A DNA stretch of 45,626 nucleotides from an uncultured Bacteroidota bacterium (GTDB lineage: Bacteria > Bacteroidota > Bacteroidia > Chitinophagales > Chitinophagaceae), in assembly GCA_903938445.1 (NCBI GenBank), contig CAJADG010000078.1, forward strand, positions 1 through 45,626. The letters are read 5' to 3'. The notes beneath the pieces are model-generated. The model had not been told where the DNA came from. It did no database searches and saw nothing but the letters and a program-made list of their open reading frames with translations. Below are positions 26,051 through 35,037 of this stretch, one piece after another (within the stretch, counting starts at the first letter, position 1; each line of letters starts with the position of its first letter). The translations under genes and the position numbers were made by a program.

Positions 26051-27625
26051 ATGTCGATTCCAAATATCAATACCAATGCTAAAAACCGCAAAAAGAGCTC
26101 AAGTGTGGACATTAGTTCCATGATGTATGGAAAAATTCCACCTCAAGCAAAAGAACTTGAAGAAGCGGTATTAGGGGGTATCTTATTAGAGAAAAGTGCT
26201 TTTGATACGGTTACTGAAATTTTAAAGCCAGAGTGTTTTTATACTGATGCGCACCAGATGATTTTTACTGCCATGCAGGGTTTGCAAATGGACAACCAGC
26301 CCATTGATATGCTAACTGTTGTGGAGGCTTTAAAAAAGCGTGAACAATTGGACCTTGTGGGAGGTGCTTATTATATTTCTAAGTTAACCAATGTGGTGGT
26401 TTCTACTGCCAACATTGAAGCGCATGCAAGAATTGTTTTACAGAAATTTATTCAAAGAGAGTTAATAAGGATCAGTGGCGAAGTCATAGCTAATGCATAC
26501 GAAGACAGTACAGATGTGTTTGATTTGCTAGATGATAGTGAAACAAAAATGTTTAATATCACGAATAATTATTTGAAAAAGAATTTCGTTGATATTCAAA
26601 ATGCTTTAGCGGATGCTGTGAATAGAATTGATGAATTAAGAACTAAGAAAGATGAAATATCGGGGGTACCAAGTGGATTCAATTCACTAGACAGAATTAC
26701 TTATGGATGGCAACCAACGGATTTAATCATATTAGCGGCAAGACCTTCAGTAGGTAAAACTGCATTTGCATTGAACCTTGCACGTAATGCCGCATTGCAT
26801 CCTACCAAACCGCAAGCGGTTGGATTTTTCAGTTTGGAGATGAGCGCTTCACAGTTGGTACAAAGAATTTTGAGCGCAGAGAGTGAAATTAAAATGGAAA
26901 AAATTTCCCGTGGTAAGTTAGAAGATTATGAATACCAACAATTACATAGCAAGGGTATTAAAAAATTAGAGACTGCTCCTATTTATATTGACGATACTGC
27001 CGCTTTAAATATTTTTGAATTTAGAGCAAAGGCAAGAAGATTAGTGAACAAACACAATGTAAAAATCATCATCATTGACTATTTACAATTAATGAGCGGA
27101 TCAGGTGACAGAAACTCTAATCGCGAACAAGAAATTAGTAATATCTCGCGAAGTTTAAAGGCGCTTGCAAAAGAATTAAACATTCCAATTATTGCTTTAT
27201 CACAGTTAAGTCGTGCGGTGGAAACAAGAAAAGAAAGTAAGATGCCTCAGTTGAGTGACTTACGTGAATCAGGAGCCATTGAACAAGATGCCGATATGGT
27301 TATGTTTATTTATCGTCCAGAATACTATGAAGTAATGAGTAATGAGAATGGAGAAAGTACACAGGGCGAAACGCATATTAGAATAGCTAAACACCGAAAC
27401 GGCTCTTTGGACTTAGTTAAATTAAGAGCAAGATTAGATATTCAAAGATTCGAGGAATGGGATGGCGATAGTGGCACCCTACCAGGTTTACCTAATAATT
27501 ACAAGCCAGTTTCAAGTTTCAATAATCCAGCAGCCGAAGGCGATGGAGGCAGATTCTTTATTCAAGGCAGTCGTATGAATGGCGGTGAATTTGATGAAGG
27601 ATTAAATGATGAAAGTCCTTTTTAA
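26051..27625 (+). CDS. dnaB: Replicative DNA helicase DnaB
   Basis: I chose ATG at 26051, giving 524 residues; an in-frame extension to 25949 would translate the intergenic repeat region and adds unrelated sequence. The N-terminal DnaB domain (about 25-135, PPQAKELEEAVLGGILLE, PIDMLTVVEAL) is followed by the RecA-like motor with Walker A in RPSVGKTAFAL, VGFFSLEMSASQLVQRIL, and the Walker B segment IIIIDYLQLM, then SQLSRAVETR and SDLRESGAIEQDADMVMFIYRPEYY. The hexamer unwinds DNA at the fork. No intein is present. rsmE follows by 27 bases. Neighbouring DnaA-like boxes suggest replication-linked control (inference). Confidence 0.97.
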   Translation: MSIPNINTNAKNRKKSSSVDISSMMYGKIPPQAKELEEAVLGGILLEKSAFDTVTEILKPECFYTDAHQMIFTAMQGLQMDNQPIDMLTVVEALKKREQLDLVGGAYYISKLTNVVVSTANIEAHARIVLQKFIQRELIRISGEVIANAYEDSTDVFDLLDDSETKMFNITNNYLKKNFVDIQNALADAVNRIDELRTKKDEISGVPSGFNSLDRITYGWQPTDLIILAARPSVGKTAFALNLARNAALHPTKPQAVGFFSLEMSASQLVQRILSAESEIKMEKISRGKLEDYEYQQLHSKGIKKLETAPIYIDDTAALNIFEFRAKARRLVNKHNVKIIIIDYLQLMSGSGDRNSNREQEISNISRSLKALAKELNIPIIALSQLSRAVETRKESKMPQLSDLRESGAIEQDADMVMFIYRPEYYEVMSNENGESTQGETHIRIAKHRNGSLDLVKLRARLDIQRFEEWDGDSGTLPGLPNNYKPVSSFNNPAAEGDGGRFFIQGSRMNGGEFDEGLNDESPF

Positions 27626-27652
27626 TTTTGCATAAAAATTAATTCGCAAGCT

Positions 27653-28354
27653 ATGCCTGTTCCCTATTTTTATGAGCCACAACTTACCAATATTGTATCT
27701 ACTTATACTTTAAGTGAAGAAACCAGTAAGCATTGTGTTCAGGTACTAAGAATGAAGGAAGGGGATCGCATTGATTTAACCAATGGCATTGGAGAAATTT
27801 TTGAATCCATCATTACCAATGCACATAAAAAATCTGCTACCGTACAAATACAAGATCAAAAAAGTATTGCTGCTCCTGCACAAAAAATTACCTTAGGAAT
27901 TTCGTTGTTAAAGAATGCAGTTCGCCTTGAATGGTTGCTGGAAAAAGCAACAGAAATGGGCGTTCATTCCATTATACCTTTACTATGCGAACGTACTATA
28001 CACGAAAGGTTTAAGCAGGAACGAATGCTAAATATTTTGCAATCCGCAATGATACAAAGTCAGCAAGCCTGGTTGCCAATTTTACACAGCCCTACTACAT
28101 TTATTGAATGCATCAAAACCGAGCAAGGATCTCAAAAATTAATTGCACATTGTGAGCCCACAATAAAAACAAGTATTAAAGAAATAAATGCAAGTGATGA
28201 TTGCATTTTACTGATTGGCCCTGAAGGCGATTTTAGTCCCCATGAAATTGAGGAAGCTACCAAAAAACAATATCAATCCATACACCTTGGAAATACCAGA
28301 TTAAGAACCGAAACTGCAGGCATATTTGCATTGAGTGTATTAAAAAAATTCTAA
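27653..28354 (+). CDS. rsmE: 16S rRNA (uracil-1498-N3)-methyltransferase
   Basis: The protein is 233 residues, a normal length. It has an N-terminal PUA-like domain (about 15-70, HCVQVLRMKEGDRIDLTNG) and a SPOUT-type methyltransferase domain. Visible motifs are LLKNAVRLEWLLEKATEMGV, the knot segment ILLIGPEGDFSPHEIEEA and the final LGNTRLRTETAGIFAL. It methylates U1498 of 16S rRNA using S-adenosylmethionine. A TAATTTTG box (27623-27630) over the dnaB stop could be an internal promoter. The next gene follows after 9 bases, so the two are co-transcribed. Confidence 0.95.
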   Translation: MPVPYFYEPQLTNIVSTYTLSEETSKHCVQVLRMKEGDRIDLTNGIGEIFESIITNAHKKSATVQIQDQKSIAAPAQKITLGISLLKNAVRLEWLLEKATEMGVHSIIPLLCERTIHERFKQERMLNILQSAMIQSQQAWLPILHSPTTFIECIKTEQGSQKLIAHCEPTIKTSIKEINASDDCILLIGPEGDFSPHEIEEATKKQYQSIHLGNTRLRTETAGIFALSVLKKF

Positions 28355-28363
28355 ATTGCAGCT

Positions 28364-29548
28364 ATGACTTCTTTAGAAGTAGCAACACCCAAATTAGTTA
28401 AGGAATTTCTAAACTTGAATGCGAAAGTAAATCAAGATAACCCTTTTTATATTCGTCCTTTGGACAATGAGGTGGAACAGGTATTTAATCCTCAAAAAAA
28501 TAAATTATTTAAAGACGGCAATGCCAAAAGATGGATTGTGCAAGATAAGGATGGCATTACCGTGGGTAGAATTGCTGCTTTTTACTATAGTAAATATGTA
28601 AATAAAGGAACAGAATTCCCAGTAGGCTGTGTGGGATACTTTGATGCTATCAATAATCAAACAATTGCAAATATATTATTTGACACTGCAAAAAAATGGT
28701 TGCTTGAAAATGGCATGGAAGCCATGGATGGACCTATTAATTTTGGAGATAGGGATAAATGGTGGGGATTAATGGTAGATGGTTATGACAATGAGCCGAT
28801 GTATGGAATGTCTTTTAATCCAGAATACTACGAGACTTTATTCACCCACTATGGTTTTGAAAATTATTACAATCAATATTACTATCGACTAAATATTTTT
28901 GATGAGCTTCCACCTCGCTTTAAAGAACGCTATGAAAAATTTAAAGCAAAGCCAGATTATCATGCAAGACATTTAGATAAATCGCAATTAGAAAAATATG
29001 CTCATGATTTTGTGACCATTTATAATTCAGCATGGGCGCAACATGGGGAAGCAAAAGCCATCACTTATGAGCAAATCATGAAATTATTTAAGTCACTTAA
29101 ACCAGTGATGGATCCTCGTGTTATCTGGTTTGCTTATTATAAGGAAGAGCCCATCGCGATGTTTATTAATATTCCAGATGTAAATCAATATTTTAAATTT
29201 TTTGAGGGCAAGTTGGGTTTAAAACAAAAGCTGCATTTGTTATGGATGAAGTGGAGAGGTCAAAATAATCGTTTAACTGGATTGGCTTTTGGTGTAGTCC
29301 CAAAATACCAATCCTTAGGTATTGATAGTTTTTTAATTTATTCCAGTTATTTATTGCTTTTAGATATTAAAAAATACGAACAATATGAAATGGGTTGGGC
29401 CGCAGACTGGAATCCAAAAATGATAAATATTTATAAAAGCCTAGGGGCTAAGCCTAGTAGACAAATGGTTACTTTTAGACATATTTTTGATACCAAAGCA
29501 CATCCTTTTGAGCGCCACCCTGTTATGGAATACAACACGGGTTCCTAA
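28364..29548 (+). CDS. GNAT-fold-like conserved protein
   Basis: The protein is 394 residues with no signal peptide. The N-terminus (about 20-130) resembles a half acetyltransferase fold (FYIRPLDNEVEQVFNPQKN, DGITVGRIAAFYYSK, VGCVGYFDAINN). The C-terminal half (about 195-370) looks like a second one (VIWFAYYKEEPIAMFINIPDV, LAFGVVPKYQSLGIDSFLIYSSYLLL, EMGWAADWNPKMINIYKSLGAKP). A run of Asp/Gly/Trp residues between them (DGPINFGDRDKWWGLMVDGYDNEP) is distinctive of a Bacteroidota family related to YghO-type proteins. The substrate is unknown. It lies 9 bases after rsmE and 62 before dnaX. Confidence 0.75.
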   Translation: MTSLEVATPKLVKEFLNLNAKVNQDNPFYIRPLDNEVEQVFNPQKNKLFKDGNAKRWIVQDKDGITVGRIAAFYYSKYVNKGTEFPVGCVGYFDAINNQTIANILFDTAKKWLLENGMEAMDGPINFGDRDKWWGLMVDGYDNEPMYGMSFNPEYYETLFTHYGFENYYNQYYYRLNIFDELPPRFKERYEKFKAKPDYHARHLDKSQLEKYAHDFVTIYNSAWAQHGEAKAITYEQIMKLFKSLKPVMDPRVIWFAYYKEEPIAMFINIPDVNQYFKFFEGKLGLKQKLHLLWMKWRGQNNRLTGLAFGVVPKYQSLGIDSFLIYSSYLLLLDIKKYEQYEMGWAADWNPKMINIYKSLGAKPSRQMVTFRHIFDTKAHPFERHPVMEYNTGS

Positions 29549-29610
29549 TTTAAATGTGCATAAAAGGCCCTTAAAATTTTAGGGGATAATATGTATATTG
29601 CACGTCTACT

Positions 29611-31422
29611 ATGGATAATTTTGTTGTTTCTGCACGAAAATATAGACCCCAAAACTTTAATACCGTTGTGGGGCAGTCGCATATTACTACAACCCTTAAA
29701 AATGCCATTTTAAACAATCACTTAGCACATGCTTTTTTGTTTTGTGGACCAAGGGGTGTTGGTAAAACAACCTGTGCACGAATTTTAGCAAAGACCATCA
29801 ATTGCACCAATATTACCAAGGAGGGCGAAGCTTGTAATGAATGTGATAGCTGTACCTCATTTGAAAAAGGAGCTAGCTTAAACATTCACGAATTAGATGC
29901 TGCCAGCAATAACTCGGTGGATGATATTAGAACCTTAGTAGATCAAGTGAGGTTCGCACCACAAGCTGGAAAATACAAAGTATATATTGTGGATGAGGTC
30001 CATATGTTAAGTGCAAGTGCTTTTAATGCATTCCTAAAAACTTTGGAAGAGCCTCCGGCGCACGCCATTTTTATTTTAGCCACTACAGAGAAACATAAAA
30101 TTTTACCTACCATTTTAAGTAGATGTCAAATTTTTGATTTTAAAAGAATTACCAATAACGATACGGTTGAACACCTTGAAGAAATCATTGGCAAAGAACA
30201 TATTAAAGCAGAACGAAACGCCTTACAATTGATTGCACAAAAAAGTGAAGGTTGTATGCGTGACGCCTTGAGTATTTTAGATAAAATTGTAAGTTTTTCC
30301 AATGGTGAACTTACTTATAAAAACACCCTTGAGCATTTAAATATATTAGATGAAGAATACTTTTTCAAATTGATTGAATATCTAACAAAACAAGCGCTTA
30401 CTAAGGCTATGTTATTGTATGACGAAATCAATCAAAAAGGATTTGAAGGAGATATGGTATTATCAGGGCTTGCTTCATTCATCAGAAATTTATTAGTATG
30501 CAAGGATCCTGCAAGTGCTTCCTTATTAGAATCGATTGAAGGTTGGAGAGATCAATATATTAGTACCGCAAAAGAAATTAGCACTCCTTATTTAGTAAGT
30601 GCACTTAATATTTTAAACGAAGCTGAAATTCAATTTAAACAAGCTCGCAATAAAAGGCTACATGTTGAAATGGCCATTATAAAATTAAACTTTTTGGCAC
30701 AAGCGATTGAATTGAGTTTGGATGACAACCAGATAGTAAAAAAAAAACTAGTTGATGCACACTACCCTATTCGCTTAAAGAAAATAATGCCTTTAAGTAA
30801 TGTAGTAGTGAATGCTGAAGCAAAGCTTGTTATTGAAACACCTACACCAGCTAATGCTACTAAAGTCACAGTTACAGACTCACCAGCAGCAATTTCACCA
30901 ACAGCTGAAACTCCAATAGCAAAAGTAAAGCCCACTTCAATTCCAACACCAACTGCTACGAGTGGAACTAATAAAAATTTATTGGCTGTATTGCAACAAA
31001 AATATGGCAAGGAATATGACATTGAAGAGGTAAAAGAATCTATCCCCTTAAATATGGATATTTTAAAAACTTGCTGGGATGAATATGCAGTAGTTTTAGA
31101 AGCCAATGCAAAGCATGCATCTGCAGGTACTTTTAAGGTAGCGCAACTTAATATTATTGATGAAACACATTTTACTGTTACAGTAGGCGCATTAACTGCT
31201 CAAAAATTCGTGGAGCAAGAACGAATGAATGTTTTAGAAAAAGTATGGTATCAATTTCAAAACAGAGCTATTCAATTTGACATTTTGGTGGAAGCTAGTG
31301 AACAAGAAGATGTACCATTGCATATGCGTCTTAATAGCAAGCAAAAATATGATCGCATTGCGGAGCAATATCCTTTGGTAAGAGAACTTAAGAATAAATG
31401 TAACTTAGAAGTGTATTTTTAA
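29611..31422 (+). CDS. dnaX: DNA polymerase III subunits tau/gamma
   Basis: The protein is 603 residues when read straight through. The clamp-loader ATPase has Walker A GPRGVGKT at 46-53, a zinc-binding set C65/C75/C78/C81, the DEVHMLS Walker B and the sensor SRCQIFDFKR. Domains I to III end near residue 370. A Thr/Pro/Ala-rich linker (about 400-450) and a C-terminal tau-type domain follow. A run of ten A at codons 376-379, exactly where the core ends, may produce a short gamma form (see the separate site). The full-length tau form should tie the clamp loader to polymerase and helicase. Confidence 0.95.
   Translation: MDNFVVSARKYRPQNFNTVVGQSHITTTLKNAILNNHLAHAFLFCGPRGVGKTTCARILAKTINCTNITKEGEACNECDSCTSFEKGASLNIHELDAASNNSVDDIRTLVDQVRFAPQAGKYKVYIVDEVHMLSASAFNAFLKTLEEPPAHAIFILATTEKHKILPTILSRCQIFDFKRITNNDTVEHLEEIIGKEHIKAERNALQLIAQKSEGCMRDALSILDKIVSFSNGELTYKNTLEHLNILDEEYFFKLIEYLTKQALTKAMLLYDEINQKGFEGDMVLSGLASFIRNLLVCKDPASASLLESIEGWRDQYISTAKEISTPYLVSALNILNEAEIQFKQARNKRLHVEMAIIKLNFLAQAIELSLDDNQIVKKKLVDAHYPIRLKKIMPLSNVVVNAEAKLVIETPTPANATKVTVTDSPAAISPTAETPIAKVKPTSIPTPTATSGTNKNLLAVLQQKYGKEYDIEEVKESIPLNMDILKTCWDEYAVVLEANAKHASAGTFKVAQLNIIDETHFTVTVGALTAQKFVEQERMNVLEKVWYQFQNRAIQFDILVEASEQEDVPLHMRLNSKQKYDRIAEQYPLVRELKNKCNLEVYF
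30738..30747 (+). promoter_or_regulatory. A10 homopolymer in dnaX, candidate slippage site
   Basis: Ten consecutive A (end of codon 376 through codon 379, Val-Lys-Lys-Lys) lie just after the clamp-loader core. Losing one A gives GTA-AAA-AAA-AAC-TAG, and gaining one gives a TGA three codons after the run. Either error would make a protein of about 380 residues, the size of a gamma subunit. Confidence 0.6.
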
Positions 31423-31428
31423 CGCCTT

Positions 31429-31767
31429 CTACAATTTAACTTTGTTATACCCCTTTTGCTTTAAAAATTGAAATACTTTTTGGCGATGATCCCCTTGAAT
31501 AATGATTTCACCATCTTTCACTGAACCGCCCGTTCCACAATGGTTTTTTAGCAATTTGCCTAGGGCGTTCATATCATCTTCGTTTCCAATAAAACCATAA
31601 ACAATTGTTACTGTTTTACCTGCGCGGTGTTTTGTTTCAAGTATTACACGCAATGGTTGTTGTGCAGGCTCCAATGTTTCAACAACTTCCTCTTCACTAG
31701 GAGGTAAATAATTGGGATCGGTGCTATAAACTAATGGCGAACCTGCTGTTTTATTTTTTTTACTCAT
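31429..31767 (-). CDS. SUI1/eIF1-like translation factor, YciH type
   Basis: The protein is 112 residues. After a variable Pro/Glu-rich N-terminus (about 1-38) it has the SUI1 fold: RVILETKHRAGKTVTIVYGFIGNEDDMNALGKLLKN, then CGTGGSVKDGEIIIQGDHRQKVFQFLKQKGY. The CGTGGSVKDGEI loop is the family hallmark. Bacterial YciH-type proteins resemble eIF1 and are thought to affect the fidelity of translation start. It is convergent with dnaX, 6 bases apart, with no clear terminator between. It follows a small secreted protein gene by 28 bases on the same strand. Confidence 0.9.
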   Translation of the reverse strand: MSKKNKTAGSPLVYSTDPNYLPPSEEEVVETLEPAQQPLRVILETKHRAGKTVTIVYGFIGNEDDMNALGKLLKNHCGTGGSVKDGEIIIQGDHRQKVFQFLKQKGYNKVKL

Positions 31768-31795
31768 AAAAAAGTGCTTGCGAAAATGTTTGCAA

Positions 31796-32185
31796 TTAAC
31801 TTACTCTAACACTAACAATAGTTAGATGCTGTTTGCTCTCCTGCATTAATAAAGTTAAATTGAATTTTGCATTCTGAGATAATAATTTGCCCGTCAAATA
31901 AATGGTAGAACCTACTTTTCTTTCTGCATTTTTTTCAAAACCAATAATATTATTACGACTGTAAAAAGACCTCAACATTTCATTCGCACCTGCAGGACTA
32001 ATTTGTTTTTGGCCAGAAAAATCGGGCAAATTTACCTCCACCTGCGCATCCCAAAAAGATAGTAATTTATTAAAATTGGCAGTCTGTAAATGTTGCACCA
32101 ATTGATCAGCATCATTTTGTGCTTTAGCCCCTATACTTGCAAAAGCGAAGAAAAGTAAGAGTATTATTTGTTTAATCCAGTTCAT
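31796..32185 (-). CDS. Small secreted DUF4783-like protein
   Basis: The protein is 129 residues with a signal peptide ending IGAKAQ (about 1-22). The mature part has an NTF2-like pattern: a helical start (DADQLVQHLQTANFNKLLSFWD), the segment VEVNLPDFSGQKQISPAGANEMLRSFY, and late strands GSTIYLTGKLLSQNAKFNLTLLMQ. This matches my recollection of the Bacteroidota family DUF4783; function is unknown. It is divergent from gpmI with 114 bases between and upstream of the YciH-type gene. Confidence 0.7.
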   Translation of the reverse strand: MNWIKQIILLLFFAFASIGAKAQNDADQLVQHLQTANFNKLLSFWDAQVEVNLPDFSGQKQISPAGANEMLRSFYSRNNIIGFEKNAERKVGSTIYLTGKLLSQNAKFNLTLLMQESKQHLTIVSVRVS

Positions 32186-32215
32186 TTTTTAAGATTAGAT
32201 GTAAGGATATCTGCG

Positions 32216-32257
32216 TAAATTTGCCTGAAACTCATTTTTTACTCAATATTGAGTTTC
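32216..32257 (+). promoter_or_regulatory. gpmI promoter box and 5'-leader hairpin
   Basis: TAAATTTG (32216-32223) fits the -7 consensus and would give a leader of about 70 bases. Right at its inferred 5' end, GAAACTCA (32227-32234) can pair with TGAGTTTC (32250-32257). An overlapping 14-bp palindrome, ACTCAATATTGAGT (32241-32254), offers a competing fold. A TTTG at -33 is not clear. Confidence 0.4.
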
Positions 32258-32299
32258 GCTCAACAAAATTAGAACTAAGTAGACCAAAAAATAAAGATT

Positions 32300-33817
32300 A
32301 TGTCAAAAAAAGTAATTTTAGTAATTATGGATGGCTGGGGACTAGGTAAAGTGCCTTTGTCAGATGCAATTCAACAAGCAAATGTTCCTTTTGTAAACAG
32401 TTTGTATCATAAATATCCTCATTCCACTTTAATAACTTGTGGCGAGGATGTAGGATTGCCTGAGGGACAAATGGGAAATAGCGAAGTAGGTCATTTGAAT
32501 TTAGGTGCGGGCAGAATCGTTTACCAAGAATTACAAAGAATTAATGTTGCTATTCGTGATGGAGAATTGGCTTCTAATCCAACTTTACTTGCCTCTATTC
32601 AATACGCAAAAGAAAATAATAAACCATTACATTTATTAGGATTGGTGAGTGATGGTGGCGTGCATGCACACACTTCACACTTAAAAGCCATCTGTGATAT
32701 ATGTAAAGCAAATGGTCTAGATAAAGTATTCATTCATGCATTTACAGACGGAAGAGATACGGATCCAAAAAGTGGGTTGGCCTATGTTGAAAATGTGGAA
32801 GCACATTTAAAAACATCTGTAGGAAAAATTGCAACGGTGAGCGGAAGATATTATGCAATGGATCGAGATAAGCGTTGGGAAAGAGTACAATTAGCATATG
32901 ATGCATTGGTAAATGCAAATGGGCCTACAGCTAATTCAGCACTTGAAGCCATTCAAGAAAACTATGCTAAGGATATTACAGATGAATTTATCAAACCCAC
33001 CATTCTTATAGAAAATGGAGCTCCCATTGCTAAAATAGAAGCGGGTGATGCTGTATTGTGTTTCAATTTTAGAACTGATCGTTGTAGAGAAATTACAGAA
33101 GTATTGTCACAAAAAGATTTTCCTGAATTTGGAATGAAAAAATTGGATTTACATTACACAACTATCACCAAATATGATGAAACTTTCCAAAATGTGAATG
33201 TTATTTTCGAGAATGATAATTTAGTAAACACATTAGGTGATGTATTAGCTCAAAACAATAAAAAACAAATTAGAATTGCAGAAACTGAAAAGTATCCACA
33301 TGTTACTTTCTTTTTTAGTGGCGGCCGTGAAGTTCCTTTTGAGGGAGAATCACGTATAATGGCTCCATCCCCTAAAGTTGCCACTTATGATTTGCAACCA
33401 GAAATGAGTGCTGCAGAATTAACAGAAAAATTATTACCTGAAATTAATGCAGGCAACCCTGATTTTATCTGTTTGAATTTCGCGAATGCAGATATGGTGG
33501 GACATACCGGTATTTTTAGTGCTGTTGTAAAAGCGGTTGAAACAGTAGATGCTTGTGTTAATCAAATTGTTACTGCAGGCTTGAAAAATGGATATACCAT
33601 TTTCCTAACTGCTGACCATGGTAATGCGGATTATATGATTAACGAGGATGGAAGCCCTAACACAGCGCACACAACCAATTTGGTTCCTTTCTTTATTATT
33701 GATAATGAATGGAATGGAACAATTAAGCCAGGTAAATTAGGAGATATCGCGCCTACTATTTTATCGATGATGAATGTGCCAATACCAAAAGAAATGACTG
33801 GCAATGTGTTGATCTAA
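32300..33817 (+). CDS. gpmI: Cofactor-independent (2,3-bisphosphoglycerate-independent) phosphoglycerate mutase
   Basis: The protein is 505 residues, the normal length. It interconverts 3- and 2-phosphoglycerate in glycolysis using two Mn2+. The metal ligands and nucleophile are in place: Asp11 in MDGWGLG, Ser61 in GNSEVGHLNLGAG, and later clusters DGRDTDPKSG, FRTDRCREI, NFANADMVGHTG and TADHGNAD. The chain ends with HTTNLVPFFIID and GDIAPTILSMMNVPIPKEMTG. It stands first in a plus-strand run, with a promoter-like leader upstream and a 62-base gap before the heme-binding gene. Confidence 0.97.
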   Translation: MSKKVILVIMDGWGLGKVPLSDAIQQANVPFVNSLYHKYPHSTLITCGEDVGLPEGQMGNSEVGHLNLGAGRIVYQELQRINVAIRDGELASNPTLLASIQYAKENNKPLHLLGLVSDGGVHAHTSHLKAICDICKANGLDKVFIHAFTDGRDTDPKSGLAYVENVEAHLKTSVGKIATVSGRYYAMDRDKRWERVQLAYDALVNANGPTANSALEAIQENYAKDITDEFIKPTILIENGAPIAKIEAGDAVLCFNFRTDRCREITEVLSQKDFPEFGMKKLDLHYTTITKYDETFQNVNVIFENDNLVNTLGDVLAQNNKKQIRIAETEKYPHVTFFFSGGREVPFEGESRIMAPSPKVATYDLQPEMSAAELTEKLLPEINAGNPDFICLNFANADMVGHTGIFSAVVKAVETVDACVNQIVTAGLKNGYTIFLTADHGNADYMINEDGSPNTAHTTNLVPFFIIDNEWNGTIKPGKLGDIAPTILSMMNVPIPKEMTGNVLI

Positions 33818-33879
33818 ATTAATTAACTTACATTTAAACTTTAAACATTTATTTTGTCTAATCGTTTAAAATATTATAT

Positions 33880-34383
33880 ATGATAAAGAAGATTTTAATC
33901 GCCTTGCTTGTTGTTTTAGTAGCAATTCAATTTGTAAGACCAGCTCGTAATGTATCAGCGGATACGACCAAAGATATTAGCACATTGTATCCAATGCCTG
34001 ACTCGGTAAAAGTAGTTGTAAATAAAGCTTGTGCTGACTGTCATAGCAACAAAACAGTGTATCCTTGGTATGCGTCTGTGGCACCTTTATCATTTTGGTT
34101 AGATCATCATGTGAACGAAGGGAAAGGCGAAATTAATTTCAATGAATTTGCATCTTATAGAATTGGAAAACAAAATCACAAATTAAAAGAAGTAATTGAG
34201 CAAATTCAAGAAAACAAAATGCCATTGTCTTCCTATACTTTAATACACAAAGAAGCAAAATTAACAGATGCTGAAAAAGAAATTTTAATTGATTGGTGTC
34301 AAAATATTATGGATACCATTAAAGCAAAATATCCTGCTGATAGTTTAAAAAGTAAACGTCCCCCAGCTCCAGCCGCTAAATAG
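33880..34383 (+). CDS. Membrane-anchored c-type heme-binding protein
   Basis: The protein is 167 residues. One N-terminal hydrophobic helix (about 3-18) anchors or exports it. A CxxCH heme c attachment motif is at C51-C54-H55 (NKACADCHSN), followed by VYPWYASVAPLSFWLDHHVNEGKGEINFNEF, typical of the Bacteroidota heme-binding domain family (Pfam Haem_bd). MPLSSYTLIH and DAEKEILIDWC also fit; Met-Pro may supply the second heme ligand. The C-terminus is Pro/Ala-rich. It probably takes part in periplasmic electron transfer or sensing; no partner is in the neighbourhood. engB follows after 13 bases. Confidence 0.85.
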   Translation: MIKKILIALLVVLVAIQFVRPARNVSADTTKDISTLYPMPDSVKVVVNKACADCHSNKTVYPWYASVAPLSFWLDHHVNEGKGEINFNEFASYRIGKQNHKLKEVIEQIQENKMPLSSYTLIHKEAKLTDAEKEILIDWCQNIMDTIKAKYPADSLKSKRPPAPAAK

Positions 34384-34396
34384 TGGTGATTGAATT

Positions 34397-35035
34397 ATGA
34401 AAATTAACAAAGCAACTTATTTAATTTCAAGCCCTGGCTTTGAACAGTGCCCAAAATTAGAGCAGCCAGAATACGCATTTATTGGCAGAAGTAATGTAGG
34501 TAAGTCCTCCATTATCAATGCCATTTGCAATCAAAAGAATTTAGCAAAAACTTCAGGAACACCCGGCAAGACTCAACTTATTAATCATTTTGAAATCTTG
34601 AGCTCTAATGCCAAGGGGCCTTGGGACAAATGGTATATTGTGGATTTACCAGGATACGGTTTTGCAAAAGTTTCACAAAGTAGTCGTAGAAGATGGGAGC
34701 AAATGATTGAAAATTATTTAAGAAAGCGTCCCAATTTAAATAGAGTCTTTGTATTGATTGACAGTAGACATGCTCCACAAAAAATTGACTTAGAGTTTAT
34801 TGAACAAATGGTGAAATGGGAAATTCCATACACCCTCATCTTTACAAAATCAGACAAGGAAAAACCTGCAGTGGTTGCAAGAAATGTAGCAGCCATGTTT
34901 GATACCTTAAAACAACATCTCCCCTATTTACCACAAGGTTTCGTGACCAGTGCCGAAAAAAAGTCCGGCGTTGAGGAAGTAGTTGCCTGTATTGACCAAT
35001 ACAATCAATTATACGCCGACGAACAAAAATCATAA
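34397..35035 (+). CDS. engB: Ribosome biogenesis GTPase EngB/YsxC
   Basis: The protein is 212 residues. It has the GTPase motifs G1 GRSNVGKS at 30-37, G3 DLPGYGFAKVS and G4 TKSDK, and the EngB-specific SGTPGKTQLINHFE and RRWEQMIENYLRKR. EngB helps assemble the large ribosomal subunit. It lies between the heme-binding gene (13 bases upstream) and an ABC exporter (2 bases downstream), so it is probably translated from a shared mRNA. The frame is intact. Confidence 0.96.
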   Translation: MKINKATYLISSPGFEQCPKLEQPEYAFIGRSNVGKSSIINAICNQKNLAKTSGTPGKTQLINHFEILSSNAKGPWDKWYIVDLPGYGFAKVSQSSRRRWEQMIENYLRKRPNLNRVFVLIDSRHAPQKIDLEFIEQMVKWEIPYTLIFTKSDKEKPAVVARNVAAMFDTLKQHLPYLPQGFVTSAEKKSGVEEVVACIDQYNQLYADEQKS

Positions 35036-35037
35036 TT

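Noticed and set aside
29568..29585. Terminator-like palindrome between the GNAT-like gene and dnaX
   Set aside because: CCCTTAAAATTTTAGGGG has a mismatch, an AT core with no room for a loop and no T tract, so it is too weak to call.
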